DNA of 64,000 nucleotides. Origin: Pseudomonas sp. UYIF39. GTDB lineage: Bacteria; Pseudomonadota; Gammaproteobacteria; Pseudomonadales; Pseudomonadaceae. The DNA is taken from positions 1-64,000 of the forward strand of contig NZ_JALBYU010000028.1 of the NCBI RefSeq assembly GCF_029963765.1, given 5' to 3'. A model generated the notes under the pieces. The model saw only the letters and a program-made list of their open reading frames with translations. It was not told the DNA's origin and did no database searches. The position numbers and the translations under genes were made by a program. Shown here in pieces: positions 46,176 through 55,435 of this stretch (within the stretch, counting starts at the first letter, position 1; the number at the start of each line of letters is the position of its first letter).

Positions 46176-47468
46176 ATGCAGCTTGCAGTCAAACGTGAGT
46201 ACTGGCTTATCAGTGGTTTGTTGTTTTTCTTCTTCTTTTCGTGGTCATCCAGCTATTCGCTGTTCTCGATCTGGCTTCATCGAGTCATTGGCCTGAATGG
46301 CACGGAAACCGGATTTATTTTCGCGGCCAACGCAATTGCGGCACTGCTGATTCAGCCGTTCTATGGCGCTCTTCAAGACCGACTTGGGCTGTCCAAAAAG
46401 CTGCTGGTGTGGATTGGCATCCTGCTCTGTGCCGCCGCCCCGTTTGCGATTTACGTATATGCCAACCTGCTGGCTCAGAACGTGGTGTTGGGCGCCGTGG
46501 TCGGCGCGGCTTTCCTGGCGCTGGCGATGCTTGCGGGGGTGGGCGTGATCGAGTCCTACACGGAGCGACTTTCGCGTCACGCCGGCTTCGAGTTCGGAAC
46601 CACCAGAATGTGGGGGTCGCTGGGCTGGGCTAGCGCGACAGGCATTGTCGGCGTGGTCTTCAACATTGACCCGGACATCGCGTTTTACATGAGCAGCACT
46701 GCCGGCGTCGTGTTCTTGCTAATCCTGTTCCGACTGGATTTGAGCAGGTTCAACCAACCAAAAGTGCAAACCGGTGAGGAAGCCGCCAAGCCCGTACGCC
46801 TGCACGATCTTTGGACATTACTGACACTGCCGCGTTTCTGGGCATTCAGCTTGTACCTGACCGGTGTGTGTGGGATCTACATGATCTACGAACAGCAGTT
46901 TCCGGTGTATTTCTCCTCGTTTTTCCCCACCCCAGAGGAGGGCACCCGAGCCTACGGCTACCTGAATTCATCCCAGGTACTCGTCGAGGCGGTATTGATG
47001 CTATTCGCCCCCTGGGTGGTCAGCCGCACGGGCGCTAAATACGGATTGATCATGGCCGGCAGCATCATGTTCGTGCGTATTCTTGGCTCCGGGTTGGCAA
47101 CGGAGGCCTGGACCATCGCTGCCTGCAAGATGTTGCACGCTTTGGAAGTGCCAATACTGCTGGACTCGATATTCAAATACATTTCGTTCAACTTCGATTC
47201 CAGGTTGTCCGCCTCTATCTATCTGGTGGGATTCCAGTTCGCCCAGCAATTGACCGCAATGCTGCTGTCGCCGCTCGTGGGCTACGGCTACGACCATATT
47301 GGGTTTTCGAGCGTTTACGTGCTGATGGCTGGCCTGGTCGGTGGTTGCCTGCTGCTGTCATGGAACCTGTTGCGCACGGACCCGGTCCGAAAACCCTCCC
47401 AAGCCAAGGTTGCCGAATCGCTGGAGCTCCCTGCCATTGCTCAATCTGCCACTCGTTACGAACCCTAG
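46176..47468 (+). CDS. cscB: Sucrose permease (CscB-like, MFS)
   Basis: A 430-residue twelve-helix oligosaccharide:H+ symporter of the LacY/CscB family. The start YWLISGLLFFFFFSWSSSYSLFSIWL, the loop QDRLGLSKKLL and TRMWGSLGWA are typical. It looks intact, with AGAGGG before the ATG. It would take sucrose across the inner membrane. Its partners, the porin and hydrolase, are both broken. Confidence 0.87.
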   Translation: MQLAVKREYWLISGLLFFFFFSWSSSYSLFSIWLHRVIGLNGTETGFIFAANAIAALLIQPFYGALQDRLGLSKKLLVWIGILLCAAAPFAIYVYANLLAQNVVLGAVVGAAFLALAMLAGVGVIESYTERLSRHAGFEFGTTRMWGSLGWASATGIVGVVFNIDPDIAFYMSSTAGVVFLLILFRLDLSRFNQPKVQTGEEAAKPVRLHDLWTLLTLPRFWAFSLYLTGVCGIYMIYEQQFPVYFSSFFPTPEEGTRAYGYLNSSQVLVEAVLMLFAPWVVSRTGAKYGLIMAGSIMFVRILGSGLATEAWTIAACKMLHALEVPILLDSIFKYISFNFDSRLSASIYLVGFQFAQQLTAMLLSPLVGYGYDHIGFSSVYVLMAGLVGGCLLLSWNLLRTDPVRKPSQAKVAESLELPAIAQSATRYEP

Positions 47469-47481
47469 AAAGGACCAAGCC

Positions 47482-48956
47482 ATGCACGCTGCACTGCTGG
47501 GCGAAGCACATCGCGCCATCGAAAAAAACTACCCGAACGCGGTAACGAATATCGCCTTGGATATCACTGGTCGCCGCCGGCGGGATGGATGAATGACCCG
47601 AATGGACTGGTTTTTTTTCGCGGTGAATACCATGTGTTCTACCAGCATCATCCTTACTCTGTGCAGTGGGGGCCGATGCATTGGGGGCACGCCAAGAGCC
47701 GCGACCTGGTGCATTGGGAGCATCTGCCCATAGCACTGGCACCCAGCGATGCTTACGATCGGGACGGGTGTTTTTCAGGATCGGCGGTGGTCGCGGACGA
47801 TACGCTTTATCTGATCTATACCGGGCACACCTGGTTGGGGGAACCGGGCGATGACCAGAGCATTCACCAGGTCCAATGCCTGGCCAGCAGTACGGATGGC
47901 ATTACCTTTACCAAGCTCGGGCCGGTGATCGAAACACCGCCCGATCTGGAGATCATGCATTTTCGCGACCCAAAAGTCTGGCAGCGAGGCGGGCAGTGGT
48001 GGATGGCGCTTGGCGCTCGTCAAGGCGACGACCCGCAACTCTTGCTCTATCGCTCCGAGGACCTGCATCACTGAGAGTATCTGAGTTGTGCCCTGCAAGG
48101 TCAGCGCGAGCCGGACGGCTACATGTGGGAATGTCCGGAGCTGTTTGAGTTCGATGGCTGCGACGTTTTTCTCTATTCGCCGCAAGGTCTGAAGCCCAGT
48201 CGCTACGACAACTGGAACAAGTTCCAGAACAGCTATCGAATGGGCCTGCTAGGCGACACAGGGTGCTTCAGTGAGTGCGGTAAGCTGCGCGAACTCGATC
48301 ACGGTCACGATTTCTATGCCGCGCAAACCCTGCTGGCGCCGGACGGGCGCCGCCTGTTGTGGGCGTGGATGGATATGTGGGACAGCCCGATGCCGAGTCA
48401 GGCGCAACACTGGAGTGGCGCGCTGTCGTTGCCCCGCGAGCTGAGCCGCGACGGCGAACGGCTGCGCATGCGTCCGGCCCGGGAGTTGGCAGCGCTAAGG
48501 ACGTCACGACGGACGCTGCAGATCGGCGCGGTTGAATCCCGCAGCCATACACTTGATGTACGTGGTGCCCTGCTAGAGTTTGAGCTTGAACTGGATCTGG
48601 CCGGCAGCAACGCTGAGCGTTTTGGCCTGGCGCTGCGCTGCAGCGAAGACCAGCAGGAGCGGACATTGTTGTATTTCGATGCCATGGCCCGCCGACTGGT
48701 TCTCGACCGGCAAAACTCGGGAACGGGCGTGAGCGGTGTTCGCAGCGTCCCGGTGACTGTCGAGCAAACGCGGATTGCCCTGCGGATTTTTCTCGATCGC
48801 TCTTCCATCGAGGTGTTCGTCGACGATGGCGCCTATAGCCTTACCAGCCGGATTTATCCACGGCCCGAAAGCCTCCAGGTCAGCGCTTTTGCAGTCAATG
48901 GGGTAGGGGTGTTCGGGGAAACTTCTGTCTGGAACCTCTCCGATCTCCAACTCTGA
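47482..48956 (+). pseudogene. cscA: Sucrose hydrolase (GH32), frameshifted and stopped
   Basis: The start MHAALLGEAHRAIEK lies at 47482. At the seven-A run 47522-47528 the frame must shift (an eighth A would restore it) to continue as EYRLGYHWSPPAGWMNDPNGL. The catalytic motifs NDPNG, FRDP and WECPE are all present across the two halves. A second lesion is TGA at 48072-48074, where HHWEYLS is expected (TGG to TGA). The rest runs intact to 48956 through the beta-sandwich domain. It would be a protein of about 490 residues if repaired. Confidence 0.88.
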
Positions 48957-48992
48957 ATACACCTGAAGTGCCATTCATGCAGTCTGCTGCCA

Positions 48993-49034
48993 GGCATCGT
49001 GTTGTCATGCTTTTATCAAGCATGACATGATGCC
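48993..49034. terminator. Long hairpin between hydrolase and regulator genes
   Basis: GGCATC...TGTCATGCTT-TTATC-AAGCATGACA...GATGCC forms a stem of more than 15 bp. It has no T run, so it may be a processing or attenuating hairpin, or an operator for the next gene. Confidence 0.45.
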
Positions 49035-49061
49035 CGGCCAGACAAGCAAGGGCACCCGCGA

Positions 49062-50060
49062 ATGGCTTCAGTTAAAGATGTCGCACGGCTGGCGGGGGTT
49101 TCCTTCATGACCGTTTCCAGGGCGCTCAACACCCCGGAAAAACTGAACCAGGAAACCCTGGCGAAAGTTCGTCAAGCGGTCGAGGCCTTGGGCTATGTCC
49201 CCAGCCTTTCTGCTCGCAAGATCCGTGGTGGTCACTCCAGTGGCAAGACCATTGGCGTCTTCGCGCTGGATACCGCGACAACCCCCTTCGCCGTGGAAAT
49301 GCTCCTTTCAATGGAGCGCACGGCACGAGAAAACGGCTGGAACGTTTTCATCCTCAACGTGTTCGAAGCGCCGCCGAGTCAGCAGACCATCGACCTGATG
49401 CTGTCCCATCAACCCGACGGGATCATTTTCAGCGCCATGCAGTTACGCACTGTGGAGATCCCTCCGGTGCTGCGCAGCCTGCCGCTGGTGCTGAGTAATT
49501 GCATGAGTTCAGAACCCGGCGTGGCCTGTTACGTGCCCGACGACGCGGACGGTCAGTATCAGGCCGTGCGACAGGTGCTGAAACGAGGCTACCGGCATCC
49601 GCTGTGCATCAACCTGCCGCAAGCCAGCCTGGCCTGGGAACAGCGCCAGCTGGGATTGCGTCGTGCCCTCGCAGAGGCCGGGATGTCCGCGGACGATGTT
49701 CCTCAATACAACCTGTCGACCGATGACGCCTATCAGGAAACGATTGGAGTGCTGGAGAACCAATTGTGGCGGCTAAAAGGAAGACCGGCATTCGATCTGC
49801 TTATTTGTGGTAACGACCGCATCGCGTTGGTCGCCTATCAGTTTTTACTCAGTCGCGGATTGCGTATTCCGGCCGAGGTGGCGGTTCTGGGCTACGACAA
49901 TATGATCGGTGTTGCCGAGTTGTTCTATCCACCGCTGAGTACGGTGCAATTGCCGTATTACGAGATGGGGCGTCGCGCTGCCGAGTATGTGATTGAAGGC
50001 AGGAACGAAACCACGATTCACAGGGTTGCATGCCCCCTGGTTGAGCGTGAGTCCTGTTAA
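49062..50060 (+). CDS. cscR: LacI-family regulator of the sucrose genes
   Basis: A 332-residue LacI-type repressor. The N-terminal HTH is MASVKDVARLAGVSFMTVSRALN, a hinge helix follows, then a periplasmic-binding-like sensor domain (about 65-330, with ICGNDRIALVAYQFLL). It appears complete. Location and family fit control of the sucrose genes through the palindrome at 46138. Confidence 0.85.
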   Translation: MASVKDVARLAGVSFMTVSRALNTPEKLNQETLAKVRQAVEALGYVPSLSARKIRGGHSSGKTIGVFALDTATTPFAVEMLLSMERTARENGWNVFILNVFEAPPSQQTIDLMLSHQPDGIIFSAMQLRTVEIPPVLRSLPLVLSNCMSSEPGVACYVPDDADGQYQAVRQVLKRGYRHPLCINLPQASLAWEQRQLGLRRALAEAGMSADDVPQYNLSTDDAYQETIGVLENQLWRLKGRPAFDLLICGNDRIALVAYQFLLSRGLRIPAEVAVLGYDNMIGVAELFYPPLSTVQLPYYEMGRRAAEYVIEGRNETTIHRVACPLVERESC

Positions 50061-50204
50061 CGACGATGTTGCATGGCTTCTTCTCAATAGATAGGGGGCA
50101 TACGATTTTCTGGGGCTTAGTTGCTTTGCAGCCGCTGAAGATAATGTTGATGACAAAGACCCGTTACGTTACGGCTTTCAGCTTGCCTGATCAGGGGGCG
50201 GACG

Positions 50205-51044
50205 TTGATTGAACGACGCCAATTCAGCGGAGGCATGAGGGGTAAAAACCTCCGCTATCTGAATGAGCACATCGGCGAAACCAGGCAAACTGTTCGGGCA
50301 GGATTTCTTCTGCTCGAGTATTTTTCGCTTCCTGCATTCACTCAAGTGCTGGACACGATTGTCACTGCCAATCTGCTAAGGCCTGATTTATTTGCTTCCC
50401 GAACGTTCGGCTTGAACGATGGAGAGGTTGTCAGCGATTTGGGGCTGATCATTCGCCCAGATGCCCAGATTTACTGCTCAATAGTTAGAGGTTTGGATCT
50501 GCTTGTCATTTGCGGCGGCTACAGGACAGAGCTCAAGGCCACGGACGAGTTTCTCCATATCCTAAAAGTAGCTGCCGAACGGGGTGTCATCCTTGCCGGG
50601 TTGTGGAATGGCGCTTGGTTTCTGGGCCGCGCAGGTTTACTTGATGGTTACCGTTGTGCAGTTCACCCAGAACATCACCCCGCACTCGCTGAGTTTTGTA
50701 AGTCTACCCAGGTCAGCAGTGAGCCCTATGTCATTGACAAAGACCGGCTCACGGCTTCAAGTCCTTCCGGGGCATTTCATATGGCGCTGGACTGGATCAA
50801 GGGTCTCCACGATAAGGCTCTCGTCGAGGGTATTGAGGACATCCTTGCTTTCGAAGAGTCGCGCTATCGACGCGTAAAACCAACTGAAAACGTTTGTCTG
50901 AGCGCGCCGTTACGCGAGGTCGTGAAACTCATGGATGCCAACCTCGAAGAGCCGCTTGAGTTGCTGCAACTGGCTGCCTACGCCGGTCGCTCACGCCGGC
51001 AACTCGAACTGTTGACGCCGACGCCGAATTTACCCACGTGCTGA
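50205..51044 (+). pseudogene. GlxA-type AraC regulator, truncated
   Basis: A DJ-1/PfpI-like domain (about 20-215, with LLVICGGYRTE and ILAGLWNGAWFLGRAGLLDG) is followed by only the first helix-turn-helix of the AraC domain (PLELLQLAAYAGRSRRQLE). After residue ~267 the sequence is foreign and stops. The second DNA-binding motif is lost, so it should not bind DNA normally. The start is uncertain (TTG 50205 or ATG 50235). The break lies about 100 bp before the IS element, at sequence resembling another IS end. Confidence 0.8.
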
Positions 51045-51134
51045 CACAAAACTGACCCACCTCCAACTCTGTACAAATCCAACAAAGGCAATGGTCCGCG
51101 AGGAACAGGTTGGGTCTGAATCGCCCCGGATTCT

Positions 51135-51995
51135 CTAGGCATCTTGCAAGCTCTTTGCGTAACGCTTTTCAAACTCTACCGGTGCCAACTGACTGTTGAA
51201 ACCATGGCGGCGTTTTGCGTTGTAGAACCTCTTGATGTAATCGAACACATCACTACGAGCATCTTGCCGCGTGGCGTAGATTTTCCGCATTATCCGCTCC
51301 CGCTTTAGAAACTGGAAAAAGCTCTCGGCCACGGCGTTGTCATGACAGTTGCCTCGGCGGCTCACGCTGACAACCAAATTGTTCGCCTTCAAAAAACTAC
51401 GCCAATCGGAACTGCTGTACTGGGCACCCTTGGTCAGAGTGAAACAGCACTCCCTTAGGCCCCCCTCTCAGTTCAACGGCCATGCGCAGGGATTCGCTTA
51501 CCAGTGTTGCGTCGGCGACTAACGAAAAAGACCAGCCAACTACTCGCCAGGCAAATAAATCCAGTACGACCGAAAAATACAGCCACCGCTTGCCTAGCTG
51601 GATATACGTAATGTCTGCACACCAAACCTTGTTGATATCCGCCACGTAAAACTCACGTTCAAGTTCATGCTGAGCAACCAGTGACTCGACGCCTGATGAC
51701 TTGTACTTATGATCCCTGCGTTGACGGCTAACGATCCCTGCTTCCCTCATCAAACTGCGAGCCATGTGGCGCCCTACCTGATGACCAGCGCCTTGCAGGT
51801 CTTCAGAGAGGGTTCGTGAACCCGCCGAGCCCCGTGATGCCTTGTGATACTTGATCAGAACCAATTTGAGCGCGTCGCGCTCCAGGTTGGTTTTACCTTG
51901 TCGCCGACGCCAGGCGTAGTAACCACTACGGCTGACCTCGAACACGCGGCAACAATCTGCGATGCCATATTGCTCACCTAGCTCACCGATCAGCG
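51135..51995 (-). pseudogene. IS3-family transposase OrfB, frameshifted
   Basis: The DDE catalytic core is recognisable: WCADITYIQLGKRW (first Asp), LFHSDQG (second Asp) and NAVAESFFQFLKRE (Glu). The second Asp and the Glu fall in different frames. An extra G in the CCC/GGG run at 51427-51429 (plus-strand CCC) breaks the frame right after HSDQG. Removing one base restores GAQYSSSDW. The element is therefore not expected to transpose by itself. Confidence 0.85.
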
Positions 51996-52295
51996 GAAAT
52001 GATCGTTGGAGTCCAAAAGCAGGAGAGCACTGGCCTTTTTTAGGATTTCGATATCCCGATCTTTTTGCCTGAGCAGCGCCTTAAGCTCCTGGATCTGTTT
52101 CTGGTCAGCCGTTATCGCCTTGGTCCCGGCCAGCACCGATCCAGCCCGTTCTCTTCTCAACTGCTCGACCCAGCGGCGTAAGGCTGTAGGGCCGATATCC
52201 AGGCTGGCGCAAATATCGAGGATAGGCTGATCCTCATCCAGCACCAAGCTTGCAGCTTTGACCTTGAACTCGTTGGAGTAGGACTTACGCATCAT
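51990..52295 (-). CDS. IS3-family transposase OrfA
   Basis: A 101-residue HTH protein starting MMRKSYSNEFKVKAASLV. The recognition helix is ILDICASLDIGPTALRRWVEQLR, followed by a leucine-zipper-like segment (QIQELKALLRQKDRDIEILKK). A GAGG lies 8 bases before the ATG. OrfB follows in the -1 frame, as normal for the family. Confidence 0.88.
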   Translation of the reverse strand: MMRKSYSNEFKVKAASLVLDEDQPILDICASLDIGPTALRRWVEQLRRERAGSVLAGTKAITADQKQIQELKALLRQKDRDIEILKKASALLLLDSNDHFR

Positions 52296-52365
52296 CAAAC
52301 ACACCTCAGATTTGGGCGCAATCATAGCGCCCTATTGATGTGTCCGAATTCATTAGGCCAGTTCA

Positions 52366-52574
52366 ACTGCACTCCTGTCGTACCATTGGAAAAGCCCAGT
52401 GAGGGTACACATAGAGGTACAGAAATTTTCGAATTTAAAAATTTCCTTTATTTTCAGCGACAAAGAGGAGGGGTCGATTCCGGCTTCGGCACCATCTAAT
52501 ATCAAGGGTTTGCGAGCGAAAGCTGATGCAAACCCTTGTTTGTTTCTGGCTTGCTGTTTTTTAGCCTTTAGCAG
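52366..52574. other. Island right flank
   Basis: AT-rich DNA of about 105 bp between the IS and attR, with no gene; then attR and its hairpin (AAGGGTTTGC 52504-52513 with GCAAACCCTT 52528-52537), a degenerate copy of the tRNA-Leu terminator. Confidence 0.6.
52472..52514 (+). other. attR: right end of genomic island
   Basis: A direct, imperfect repeat of 25540-25583 (tRNA-Leu T arm, acceptor, CCA and following bases). Identical blocks are TCGATTCCGGCTTCGG, CACCAT and AATATCAAGGG. One T and one G are missing and two other positions differ. It is not a functional tRNA because the 5' part is absent. Confidence 0.7.
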
Positions 52575-52784
52575 TTATTGACCCCGGTCGCTAGCCCCTG
52601 GATTAGCGCCGCGTCGATCTTCGCCAGAAGGATTGCCGGTATCGACAAGCCTTCTCTCGACCAAGACATTTTGAAGGGCTTGGCGGGCGTCAGCGTCCAG
52701 CTGGTGTTCTCTCTCCTTGAGTTCAAGCAAGATTGGGCTGGACCAAGTGCGATAGGTTTGCTCGGTCTTACGAATTGATGTCAT
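52575..52784 (-). CDS. Small hypothetical protein, 69 residues
   Basis: A charged soluble protein, MTSIRKTEQTYRTWSSPILLELKEREHQLD..., with an AAGGAGGGG ribosome site 5 bases before the ATG. No domain is recognised. It is the first chromosomal gene beyond attR. Confidence 0.55.
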   Translation of the reverse strand: MTSIRKTEQTYRTWSSPILLELKEREHQLDADARQALQNVLVERRLVDTGNPSGEDRRGANPGASDRGQ

Positions 52785-52868
52785 CTGTCCCCTCCTTGAT
52801 GAGTGCCCGCCAACACCGTCGGCGAAATTTTGATTCGATAGAACCCTAGTCGAGGAATCTGTTTGCCG

Positions 52869-52898
52869 CAAAAAAACGGCAGGGTGCCAGGGGCACCC
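52869..52898 (-). terminator. Minus-strand terminator
   Basis: GGGTGCC-AGG-GGCACCC with an A run (52870-52876) on the plus-strand left side, so it terminates leftward transcription from the gene at 53077-53361. CGGCA/TGCCG extend the stem. Confidence 0.7.
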
Positions 52899-53076
52899 CG
52901 CTGTTGCCGTTATTGGGTTCGTGAGCGAATGCAAAACTGTGCACAGTGATGGTGTTTCGCGTTTTGTCGCAGGGGCGATTTCATCAACGGCTTCGGCAAA
53001 AGCGCATGTCGTTGCTGGAGATCATGGCGCCAGCGGCCGAATCGAGTGAATTCGATTCAGCCGCTGAGGCTGTCAG

Positions 53077-53361
53077 TTAAACGAAAGGCTGACCGGTAAA
53101 ACCACGAGGCAATCGTTGCAGTCCATTCATGGCGGTGAGCCGTTCGACCCAAGCCGCACGCCAGTCATTGGCGGTGTGCGTAACTTTGGCTTTGCGTGCG
53201 GCGCGGCGTGCAGCGTTGCGCTGGTCTTTGCGCGCATCCTTGAACGCGTCGGTGTTGCGGCAGCTTCTGCATTTCACCCGGGTAAGTTCGCTGGTTGAAA
53301 CGAGATTGCTGCCTTTGTGACCGCAGGCCAGATGCCCGCCGACTTTGAAGTGAGTAACCAT
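53077..53361 (-). CDS. Small zinc-ribbon-like protein
   Basis: A 94-residue protein. A Cys/His-containing N-terminus (GGHLACGHKGSNL...VKCRSCRN) looks like a zinc ribbon. A basic region follows (KDQRNAARRAARKAK), then WRAAWVERLTAMNGLQRLP. It could bind nucleic acid; the function is unknown. It is monocistronic with its own terminator. Confidence 0.65.
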   Translation of the reverse strand: MVTHFKVGGHLACGHKGSNLVSTSELTRVKCRSCRNTDAFKDARKDQRNAARRAARKAKVTHTANDWRAAWVERLTAMNGLQRLPRGFTGQPFV

Positions 53362-53434
53362 CAGACGTCTCCTTCGTTGCGTGTAATGGTTTGACCTCTA
53401 GCGTACGGCGACGTTCGTTACCTGAGTAATGGAC

Positions 53435-53456
53435 AAAAAAAAGCCCGCATGCGGGC
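53435..53456 (-). terminator. Minus-strand terminator
   Basis: GCCCGCATGCGGGC preceded on the plus strand by eight A. Upstream of the zinc-ribbon gene in transcription sense, it stops leftward transcripts from the right. Confidence 0.7.
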
Positions 53457-53539
53457 GGGCCAGGGGGAATCTTCAAAGGAGTCCGGTCACTGTAGGGCGT
53501 GAGTTGTGAACACGGTGTGAAACAGACTGCGCAGTAATA

Positions 53540-53563
53540 AAAAAGCCCAGCGCCAGGCCGGGT
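53540..53563 (-). terminator. Minus-strand terminator after the 79-codon gene
   Basis: AGCCCAGC - GCCAG - GCCGGGTT with an A run before it on the plus strand. An imperfect stem, placed for the gene at 53669-53899. Confidence 0.5.
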
Positions 53564-53668
53564 TGGGGGATGTAGCGAAGCGTTCAGGCAAGGACGCACC
53601 CGGTGACGATAAGGTCGCCGTTCATGCGTCCCGAATCAGGCCGTGTCCTTGAGGATGTCCAGATCGAA

Positions 53669-53899
53669 TCATCTGAACCGCGGCAGGGGCGGGTCGACAG
53701 GTTTGAGCGAAGACAGCGTATTGCGAATCAGTGGCGCGTCCTTCTCGATGTCGTTCAGCCGATCACGGATTCTGAGGGCCGTCGGGTGCCCGCCTTGATG
53801 ATCGACCCAGTCGGCGATTTCCTTGCACGCCGCTGCCAGGCGAGCCTGGCGGGAGTCGAGCAGGGTTAGCAGGGTGGTGATGGACTCTTTTTCGGACAT
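53669..53899 (-). CDS. Small hypothetical protein, 76 residues
   Basis: MSEKESITTLLTLLDSRQARLAAACKEIADWVDHQGG..., helical, with no recognised domain. GGAGG lies 8 bases before the ATG. A terminator follows at 53540. No membrane segment. Confidence 0.6.
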   Translation of the reverse strand: MSEKESITTLLTLLDSRQARLAAACKEIADWVDHQGGHPTALRIRDRLNDIEKDAPLIRNTLSSLKPVDPPLPRFR

Positions 53900-53941
53900 G
53901 GCAAACACCTCCGTTCAAGAAACCTGTATTTGGCAGCAAAA

Positions 53942-53960
53942 AGCCCGCGGGAAGCGAGCT
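53942..53960 (-). terminator. Minus-strand terminator
   Basis: AGCCCGC and GCGAGCT form a short stem with an A run on the plus-strand left side. It ends the gene at 54025-54246. Confidence 0.55.
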
Positions 53961-54024
53961 TTCTGCCGATGGGGTCACTGTTCCTTCAGCTTTTTCAGTA
54001 TAGACCCGTAAAAGGCAGGTGACC

Positions 54025-54246
54025 TCAGCCTTGTCGGGCCTTCACTTGGGACCTGGCATTGAGCTGCCAGCATTCACGCCGGGCGTCTTCTTCACGATCG
54101 AAACCGTCCCCAATGAAGCCGCGGGTTCGAGTATCGGCGATGCGATACCAGACGGCGGCGTCGGGTGGTGGATGATCGGTTTCTCCGGCCCGGCGACCAT
54201 GGATGATGATCTTGTTGCATCGCTTCACAACGAAAATGTCTTCCAT
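54025..54246 (-). CDS. Small hypothetical protein, 73 residues
   Basis: MEDIFVVKRCNKIIIHGRRAGETDHPPPDAAVWYRIADTRT..., a soluble basic/aromatic protein of unknown function. The start is supported by family-like spacing only. It stands alone with its own terminator. Confidence 0.55.
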   Translation of the reverse strand: MEDIFVVKRCNKIIIHGRRAGETDHPPPDAAVWYRIADTRTRGFIGDGFDREEDARRECWQLNARSQVKARQG

Positions 54247-54319
54247 GGCGTCACCGCAGCTAATTCAGGTTCACATTAACTATAGAAGCCATTGGCGATC
54301 ATGCAAAAAAATAGACAGT

Positions 54320-55360
54320 TCAGTTCGTCGCCTCAGCCATTGTTACCTTCATCTCCAAAAACTTCGCCAGCCCGACTTCCTCCGCCCTGAGCCCTTTGCG
54401 CGCTCGTGGTCTGGGCAGCTCAGCCAACACCCCCAAAAGAAAACCATCGAGCACCGCCGGGTGGATGTAGCACTTGCGGCAGACGGCCGGGGTGTTGCCC
54501 AGTTGTTTGGCGACGTTCTTGACCATCTCCACCATATGCCGCTTCGCATCCGACTCGGGCTCCCACTGCAGTTCCCGCAAAACCGCCAACGCCAACGCGC
54601 TGCCGGCCCAGGTTCGGTAATCCTTGGCAGTGAAGTCGGCACCGGTGAGGGTTTGCAGGTAGGCGTTGACGTCGGAGGAACTGACGGTGTGTCGCTCACC
54701 GTTTTCATCCAGGTACTGAAACAGGTTTTGCCCCGGAATTTCCAGGCAGCGTTTGATAATCCGCGCCAGGCGCCGGTCTTTCACGGTGATCTGATGCTCG
54801 ACGCCGCTCTTGCCGCGGAACTGGAACAGGATCGCATTGCCGTTGACCTCGACGTGACGGTTGCGCAGGGTGGTCAGGCCGTAGGAGCGATTGTCCCGAG
54901 CGTACTGGGTGTTGCCGACCCGGATCAGCGTCGCATCGAGCAAGGTGATGACCGTGGCCATGACCTTGTCGCGACTGAAGCCGGGAGCCGCCAGCAGTGC
55001 TTCGAGCTGTTTGCGCAGTTTCGGCAGGGCCAGGCCGAAGTCCCGCAGGCGTGAGTATTTGTCGGCATCGCGCACTTCTCGCCAGCGCGGGTGATAACGG
55101 TATTGCTTGCGACCTCGGGCATCACGGCCGGTGGCTTGCAGATGACCGCGCGGGTCGGTACAGATCCACACATCGGTGTAGGCCGGGGGCACGGCGAGGG
55201 CGTTGATGCGTTTGATCTCATCTTGATCGGTGATGCGCTGACCCGCAGGATTGTAATAGCAGAACGTGCCGCGCAGTTTCTTGCGGGTGATGCCGGGCTG
55301 GGTGTCATCAACGTAATGCAGGTCGGATGGCAGCGCATCGGGCAGCGCGATATCGGGCAT
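54320..55360 (-). CDS. DNA topoisomerase IB
   Basis: A 346-residue eukaryotic/poxvirus-type topoisomerase of the bacterial family, which relaxes DNA through a 3'-phosphotyrosine. The catalytic Tyr is in CRKCYIHPAVLDGF. The active-site Arg/Lys regions are YGLTTLRNRHV with FQFRGKSGVEH, and VKDRRLARIIKRC. The ATG at 55360 (MPDIALPDAL) has GAGGA upstream; a longer start at 55411 is possible. Confidence 0.9.
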   Translation of the reverse strand: MPDIALPDALPSDLHYVDDTQPGITRKKLRGTFCYYNPAGQRITDQDEIKRINALAVPPAYTDVWICTDPRGHLQATGRDARGRKQYRYHPRWREVRDADKYSRLRDFGLALPKLRKQLEALLAAPGFSRDKVMATVITLLDATLIRVGNTQYARDNRSYGLTTLRNRHVEVNGNAILFQFRGKSGVEHQITVKDRRLARIIKRCLEIPGQNLFQYLDENGERHTVSSSDVNAYLQTLTGADFTAKDYRTWAGSALALAVLRELQWEPESDAKRHMVEMVKNVAKQLGNTPAVCRKCYIHPAVLDGFLLGVLAELPRPRARKGLRAEEVGLAKFLEMKVTMAEATN

Positions 55361-55435
55361 GGCGATGGTCCTCGGCGATGGATCAGGGGTCGTTACAGCC
55401 ATTGACCGCACGCCGTTGCAGTCGTGCCAGCGGAT

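Larger units (their letters stand above)
51117..52365 (-). mobile_element. IS3-family insertion sequence
   Basis: About 1.25 kb, encoding OrfA and a broken OrfB on the minus strand. The ends are judged from imperfect terminal repeats: TGAATCGCCCCGG at the left and, reading inward from the right, TGAACTGGCCTAATG. I see no clear target duplication, so the exact ends or the flanks may have changed. Confidence 0.75.

Noticed and set aside
48072..48074. TGA in the GH32 gene as selenocysteine
   Set aside because: The aligned residue is Trp in a surface segment, no SECIS-like hairpin follows, and the gene has a second lesion upstream.
51114..52368. A 3-bp target duplication around the IS3 element
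   Set aside because: Left GTC and right ACT do not match; no direct repeat could be supported.
52472..52514. A second tRNA-Leu gene
   Set aside because: Only the 3' part (T arm, acceptor strand, CCA) is present; no D arm, anticodon or 5' acceptor. It is an att duplication.
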